A stretch of 26,453 bases of DNA from the NCBI GenBank assembly GCA_015492115.1, contig WGFS01000121.1:1-26453 (forward strand), read 5' to 3'. This DNA comes from Aquificaceae bacterium (lineage in GTDB: Bacteria > Aquificota > Aquificia > Aquificales > Aquificaceae). Shown piece by piece: positions 22,933 to 26,453 of this stretch. Both the position numbers and the translations under genes were made by a program. A model generated the notes under the pieces. It did no database searches and was not told where the DNA came from. It was given only the letters and a program-made list of their open reading frames with translations. Every line of letters starts with the position of its first letter. Positions within the stretch are counted from its first letter, which is position 1.

Positions 22933-24266
22933 TTAACTTCCCCCCACCGTTATGTCTCCCACGAGCACCGACGGAGAACCAAGGTTTCCATAGAACTTTA
23001 AATCGCTCCCTACCGCAAGTATTTTATTCCACAGGTCAAGGATATTTCCTGCGACGGTGACACCCCTGACCGCATGTACAGGCTTGCCCTTCCTGTATAG
23101 CACTCCTGACGCCCCGAGGGAGAACTCACCGGACACAGGGTCTGCGGTGTGAAGACCCATCAAGTCCAGCACGACCAGGACTTCATCTTCCATTGATAGT
23201 AGCTCCTCCAGACTCCTCTCTCCCGGCTCAACGTAAAGGTTGGTTATACCTGAGGAGGGCAGAGACCTGAAGCCTGACCTCTCCGAATTTCCTGTGGGCT
23301 CACATCCCGTAAGCGTTGCGGTGTAGAGGCTGTGCAGAAATCCCTTAAAAACGCCCTCTCTATGACAACATTCCTGCTGTGAGGGACGCCTTCGGCGTCG
23401 TAGGGTGCTGTAAGGAAACCCTCTTCGCGAGTGCCATCGTCCACAACGGTCAGAGTCTCGCTCGCGACAGACTCACCCTCCCGGTCCTTCAGAAGGGTCT
23501 TCCCCTTGACAAGGGCGTCCCCAAGGAACATGCTTGAGAAGGCATCCATGAGCATGGCAAAGCTCTCTCTGAAGAAGAGGACGGGCATAACCTTTGTTTC
23601 CACAGGTTTGGGGTTGAGCAGGGATACACTCTTGAAGACCACGTCCCTGGCTATGTCCTCCACAGACAGTTTGGAAAATCTGCGCTCTCCCCTGAACTCC
23701 CAGGATATCGCCGAGTCCTCACCCTCCTGGGCGAGGGTCGCTATCATCGCGGTGTAGTAAGTCCCTTCGTACCCGAAATCAACTCCGAAGGAGTTCCTCA
23801 CGCCAACTTCAAAGATACCTTCGGTAAAGCTCGCCTTCCTCACCCCCTTGATCCTCGCGTCAAGGGACTTTGCCTCTTTCTCCAGGTTCAGGGTGAAGTC
23901 TATCTTCTCCTCCAAAGGAAGCTCTACCCCCTCTCTATCAAATACGGACTCAACCTCAGAAATTTTAAGCTCTTCAAGGAAGCGGTTTCCCCTGTCAGGG
24001 CTCTGAAGCTCGCATATCTGCATGGCTTTTTCCACAACGTCTTTCAGGCTTCCCTCATCAAGCTCTGTCGTGTAGGCAAAGCCCACCCTGTTATCCTTGA
24101 GCACCCTTATACCTACCCCCGACTCCTCCGAGCTTGAGAGGTTCTCTAATTTCTCGTCCGATACTTCAACCTTCCTCTTTTTGGTTCTCTGACGGTATAT
24201 CTCGTATTCGTAACCGGGTTTTATAAACTTCCTCACAACCCCATCAAGCTCTTTCATTTCCAACAT
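22933..24266 (-). pseudogene. pmbA: PmbA/TldE family protein, interrupted by a single-base frameshift
   Basis: PmbA (TldE) partners TldD, a zinc protease that matures modified peptides and is linked to gyrase poisons. The first frame (24266 to about 23350) encodes the N-terminal 300 or so residues ending in RNVVIER, and then runs out of family likeness and stops at 23244. The missing part continues in another frame to 22933, beginning KGFLHSLYTATLTG, NSERSGFRSLPSS, ITNLYVEPG. One extra base in the GGG (23356-23354) or the TTTTT run (23351-23347) of the coding strand restores an intact protein of about 444 residues, the normal length. There is no HExxxH motif, so this is the PmbA rather than the TldD type. 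The break may be a sequencing error in a short homopolymer. It lies 4 nt after dnaC in the pgsA operon. Confidence 0.88.
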
Positions 24267-24270
24267 TTTA

Positions 24271-24978
24271 CTATAGCCTCCTCCTGTCCCTTCCCTTTAT
24301 GTACACGACCTTTGACATCTCGTATATCCGCGAAACGGTGCTGGGATCGAGGCGCTCGGACATGAGCACCTTGGGAAGGTCTATTCCCTCCGCGACCTTC
24401 CTTATCCTTCTGTCCTTCTTCTCCTCCCCGGAGAGGGAGAAGTTCGTGGTTATGATTGTGCTCTTGAGCTCGTTGTATCTGTAGGAGATTATGTAGGATA
24501 TCAGCTCTCTCTGCCATTCTGAGAGCCTCTCGCTACCCAGGTCATCAAGGACTATGAGGGGTCTGTTCAGTATAGCCTTTATAGCCCTGTTGGTTTTACC
24601 CTCATCCATCAGGGACTTGAGCTTGTAGATGAGATCCTTCGTGTCAAAGAACAACCCTTTAATTCCCTTCTCTCTGTAGATCTTCTTGAGGATACCCACC
24701 GCAAGGTGGGTCTTTCCAACACCGGGGGGTCCGACGAGTGTTAGACCTCTTCCTTCCTCAGGGTCAAAGGAGGAGGCGAATATGTAAGCCTCCTTGTAGG
24801 CTTCATTTTCAGAGGGGGTCTCGCATTCGTAGTTGTCAAGCTCCGCGTCCCAGAAGCGCCTGGGTATCCTGAGGACTCTGTTTACATCCTCCCTTGAGAA
24901 CCTGCACTCACAGAGCCTTACGCTCCCTTCAGCCTTAACGAAGCCGGTCCCACCGCATAGAGAGCAAGTCCTGTCCAT
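24271..24978 (-). CDS. dnaC: DnaC-type replicative helicase loader (AAA+ ATPase)
   Basis: DnaC-type proteins load the DnaB helicase at the replication origin. The 235-residue protein has an N-terminal Cys cluster (Cys5, Cys8, Cys23, Cys25) likely to bind zinc, a linker, and an AAA+ domain with Walker A GPPGVGKT (83-90), Walker B LIVLDD (141-146), sensor-1 TTN (177-179) and a basic C-terminus. The A. aeolicus DnaC used in structural work on helicase loaders has this type of layout. IstB transposition helpers are similar, but there is no transposase nearby and the neighbours are housekeeping genes, so a loader is preferred. The ATG overlaps the pgsA stop (TGATG); a TTG one codon upstream is less likely. 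pmbA follows 4 nt after the stop. Confidence 0.88.
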   Translation of the reverse strand: MDRTCSLCGGTGFVKAEGSVRLCECRFSREDVNRVLRIPRRFWDAELDNYECETPSENEAYKEAYIFASSFDPEEGRGLTLVGPPGVGKTHLAVGILKKIYREKGIKGLFFDTKDLIYKLKSLMDEGKTNRAIKAILNRPLIVLDDLGSERLSEWQRELISYIISYRYNELKSTIITTNFSLSGEEKKDRRIRKVAEGIDLPKVLMSERLDPSTVSRIYEMSKVVYIKGRDRRRL

Positions 24979-25487
24979 CAAGGATAATTTACACCCGTAA
25001 AAGCCTTCAGATAACTCCTTACATAGTCGTAGAAGGAGAGGTAGGCTACACCTACCGAGAGCCAGAGTATGTAAGTTCCCACCTGGTACCCTGCCAGAAG
25101 GAATATGAGTGCCAGGAACTCTGTGAAGGTCTTAAGCTTCCCAAGCTGGGACGCCCCAAACACCATTCCCTGGGAGGCTGATATGCTCCTGAGCAGGGAA
25201 ACGCTGAACTCACGGAGAAGGAGGAGTATAACGGGAATGGAGCTTACAACACCAACCTCAATGAGGGCTATCAGTATTGAGAGCACAAACACCTTATCCG
25301 CGAAGGGATCAAGGAGCTTACCTACATCGCCACTTCCACCGTTCTTCCTCGCAACCTTTCCATCTACAAGATCTGTAAGGGCTCCAAGGATCGTGAGGAT
25401 CAGGGCGACGCCGTTTCTATCCGAAAGTATACTCACAGCGATGGGAAGCACAAGAAGAATGCGCAGAAGCGTCATGAAGTTTGCCAT
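24978..25487 (-). CDS. pgsA: CDP-diacylglycerol--glycerol-3-phosphate 3-phosphatidyltransferase
   Basis: PgsA makes phosphatidylglycerol phosphate from CDP-diacylglycerol and glycerol-3-phosphate at the inner membrane, the committed step to phosphatidylglycerol and cardiolipin. The 169-residue protein has the complete CDP-alcohol phosphotransferase signature: Asp39, Asp42-Gly43, Ala46-Arg47, Gly56, Asp60, Asp64. Five to six hydrophobic segments are present. Because this fold also serves PgsA-like and phosphatidylserine enzymes, PgsA is chosen on length and on the N-terminal MANFMTLLRI segment, which resembles the PNxLTxxR start of that group. It is the first gene of a five-gene minus-strand unit and has a perfect TATAAT 8 nt before its ATG. 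Confidence 0.92.
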   Translation of the reverse strand: MANFMTLLRILLVLPIAVSILSDRNGVALILTILGALTDLVDGKVARKNGGSGDVGKLLDPFADKVFVLSILIALIEVGVVSSIPVILLLLREFSVSLLRSISASQGMVFGASQLGKLKTFTEFLALIFLLAGYQVGTYILWLSVGVAYLSFYDYVRSYLKAFTGVNYP

Positions 25488-25491
25488 ATGG

Positions 25492-25501
25492 TTTAATTAT
25501 A
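25492..25501. promoter_or_regulatory. Overlapping divergent -10 elements, pgsA / small membrane protein gene
   Basis: TTTAATTATA contains TATAAT on the minus strand (25501-25496, 8 nt before the pgsA ATG) and TTTAAT on the plus strand (25492-25497, 8 nt before the ATG at 25506). Only 18 bp separate the two start codons. Confidence 0.45.
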
Positions 25502-25505
25502 GGAC

Positions 25506-25763
25506 ATGGAATTTCCCATTTCATTCATAGCAGGTATGATCACAGGTTTGCTGTACAACGAACACATATACAGACAGTCCATGAGGTTTCCAGGGAGCAG
25601 ACCAGCTTCAGGTTTCTGTCTCAGACTTATACTTACAGGGGCTGTGGCTCTCCTGATCGCTGATATACTGGGGGCTAAATACTTACTCGCCTTCTTGGCA
25701 GGGAACCTCCTTGCCCGCTTACTTCATACGTTGTTCAGGGGATTCCTGATCGTAAGATATTAG
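25506..25763 (+). CDS. Small membrane protein, AtpR/ATP synthase subunit I-like topology
   Basis: This 85-residue protein has about three hydrophobic segments: 5-18 (ISFIAGMITGLLYN), 36-54 (SGFCLRLILTGAVALLIAD) and 57-76 (AKYLLAFLAGNLLARLLH). The pattern, with an Arg inside the second segment and LLARLL at the end of the third, resembles AtpR and subunit I proteins that sit next to ATP synthase a-subunit genes. No ATP synthase gene lies next to it here, so the likeness is only suggestive. It probably starts a plus-strand unit with the zinc-ribbon gene, 2 nt downstream, and diverges from pgsA. It is a likely real gene because of the tight spacing on both sides. Confidence 0.6.
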   Translation: MEFPISFIAGMITGLLYNEHIYRQSMRFPGSRPASGFCLRLILTGAVALLIADILGAKYLLAFLAGNLLARLLHTLFRGFLIVRY

Positions 25764-25765
25764 CT

Positions 25766-26140
25766 GTGGAAGCTCTCAACAACATACTTACGCTCATAAA
25801 CGAGCCCGTCATACAGTTCTTCCTCTGGGTCGCTGTTCTCTTCGTGATAGCGAGCATCTTCGTTGATAGGAGGCTCTCCTTCTGGATCTCCTCCGTTGGG
25901 GCAACCTACTTCTGGGTTAAGAGTCAGGATCCCAAGGTGGCCCTAAAAGCATGGCTTGTGGTTCTTACCGTCTTCGCTGTTGTGCTCTTCCTAAAGTACA
26001 TCTTCAACCTCAACGTGGTTCTCCTCCTGAAGGGAAAGAAGAGGTGCCCCATGTGCTGTGAGGAGGCGTACCGTAAGGCTAAGGTGTGTCCACACTGCCA
26101 CTATAGGTTCTCCTCGGAGACGGACGAGTGTAAAAGCTGA
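25766..26140 (+). CDS. Membrane protein with C-terminal zinc ribbon, unknown function
   Basis: This 124-residue protein is not assigned to a named family. It has hydrophobic segments at about 16-33 and 62-89, with a shorter one at about 38-51, and a C-terminal zinc ribbon at 94-115 with Cys94, Cys97, Cys108 and Cys111 (plus an extra Cys98), in the form CPMC...CPHCHYRF. The zinc ribbon would face the cytoplasm if the N-terminus is also inside; topology is not certain. The start is GTG, 2 nt after the stop of the upstream small membrane gene, with only a weak ribosome binding site. Similar membrane-plus-zinc-ribbon proteins are common and mostly unstudied; no function is proposed. Confidence 0.7.
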   Translation: MEALNNILTLINEPVIQFFLWVAVLFVIASIFVDRRLSFWISSVGATYFWVKSQDPKVALKAWLVVLTVFAVVLFLKYIFNLNVVLLLKGKKRCPMCCEEAYRKAKVCPHCHYRFSSETDECKS

Positions 26141-26188
26141 AACTTGCCCCACCGACCCAACCCCTTAGATTTAAAACTGAGGTGGGAT

Positions 26189-26350
26189 ATGGGTATCAGA
26201 GACCTGATAGAGGCAATGAGGGCGGAGGCTCTCAACAGACTAAGAGAAGAGAGAAGGAAGAGAAAGGAGCAGTTTAAGGTCAGGCTTGTGCTCCCTGAGA
26301 AGGAGAAAAACCGTAGGGAAAGGCTTGAAAGGGAAAACAGGCTGTTGTAA
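26189..26350 (+). CDS. Small, highly charged helical protein, unknown function
   Basis: The ATG at 26189 with GAGGTG 4 nt upstream gives a 53-residue protein. The frame is also open to a TTG at 26144, but that has no ribosome binding site and would add a proline-rich stretch (PHRPNPLD), so the ATG is preferred. The protein is almost entirely helix-forming and charged (about 20 Lys/Arg), with MGIRDLIEAMRAEALNRL at the start and an EKEKNRRERLERENRLL tail. It might bind RNA or another protein, but nothing supports a specific role. It lies between the zinc-ribbon gene (48 nt gap) and tRNA-Ala (20 nt gap). Confidence 0.5.
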   Translation: MGIRDLIEAMRAEALNRLREERRKRKEQFKVRLVLPEKEKNRRERLERENRLL

Positions 26351-26370
26351 AATTTACACTTCAGCCAGCA

Positions 26371-26446
26371 GGGGCCGTAGCTCAGTTGGGAGAGCGCCGA
26401 TATGGCATGTCGGAGGTCACGGGTTCAAGTCCCGTCGGCTCCACCA
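26371..26446 (+). tRNA. tRNA-Ala (anticodon GGC)
   Basis: This is a 76-nt tRNA with acceptor stem GGGGCCG/CGGCTCC, D arm with AGCTCAGTTGGGAGAGC, anticodon stem CCGAT/GTCGG around the loop ATGGCAT (anticodon GGC, reading GCC and GCU), T arm with TTCAAGT, discriminator A and an encoded CCA. It is not part of an rRNA operon as far as the window shows. The 20-nt gap upstream contains a weak TACACT box (26355-26360) that could be its own -10. Confidence 0.97.
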
Positions 26447-26453
26447 GGAGCTG

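Noticed and set aside
22933..23193. A separate 86-residue gene starting at the internal ATG at 23193.
   Set aside because: It is the C-terminal piece of pmbA; the same frame continues upstream with clear family sequence to about 23350.
24271..24978. IstB-type transposition helper, and so a trace of an insertion sequence.
   Set aside because: No transposase or terminal repeats nearby; placement between pgsA and pmbA and the N-terminal Cys cluster fit a DnaC-type loader.
1..26453. CRISPR array, transposon, prophage, horizontally acquired island.
   Set aside because: No regularly spaced repeats, transposase, integrase or phage gene, and no visible shift in base composition or codon style; the content is mostly housekeeping and envelope genes.

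Overview
The window looks like chromosomal DNA from a hyperthermophilic, flagellated, Gram-negative bacterium of the Aquificales (Aquifex, Hydrogenivirga, Hydrogenobacter or Thermocrinis type). The main clues are one motA followed by two motB genes, as known in Aquifex aeolicus; a DnaC-type helicase loader with an N-terminal Cys cluster, as studied from A. aeolicus; an Omp85 outer-membrane assembly protein; very tight packing; and heavy use of AGG/AGA and ATA codons. The genus assignment is inference. No mobile element, CRISPR array, rRNA or phage gene was seen.

Layout. Positions 80-481 (+) carry a DUF2203 gene. On the minus strand, 7697 down to 442 is a long unit: pheT, a 6S-like RNA, 5-formyl-THF cyclo-ligase, RNase Y, tRNA-Leu(CAG), a YmdB-type phosphodiesterase and a lytic transglycosylase. 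tauE (-) and a Nudix hydrolase (+) diverge near 8660. rnr (-) and motA-motB1-motB2 (+) diverge near 11195. PAP2 phosphatase plus GT39 glycosyltransferase (-) and pdxJ-galU (+) diverge near 15128. The Omp85 gene (-) and purB (+) diverge near 19375. From 25487 down to 20686 (-) lies pgsA-dnaC-pmbA(frameshifted)-membrane sensor-tandem receiver-like scaffold. From 25506 rightward (+) are three small genes and tRNA-Ala(GGC).

Expression. All twelve protein genes that look like the first of a transcription unit carry a TATAAT-like hexamer only 5-10 nt before the start codon. Their mRNAs would therefore be leaderless or nearly so. In four of the five divergent pairs the two -10-like elements overlap on opposite strands, giving a compact two-way promoter. 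Several operon-internal genes (rny, motB2, galU, the 26189 gene) instead have clear Shine-Dalgarno sequences. Every convergent pair abuts or overlaps at its 3' ends, and no classical terminator was recognised.

Most worth following: the leaderless, symmetric promoter pattern; the undescribed sensor plus tandem receiver-like protein module (20686-22931); the 6S RNA candidate upstream of the cyclo-ligase with a hairpin covering that gene's Shine-Dalgarno; and the near-identical 78-bp 5' segments in two otherwise diverged motB genes.
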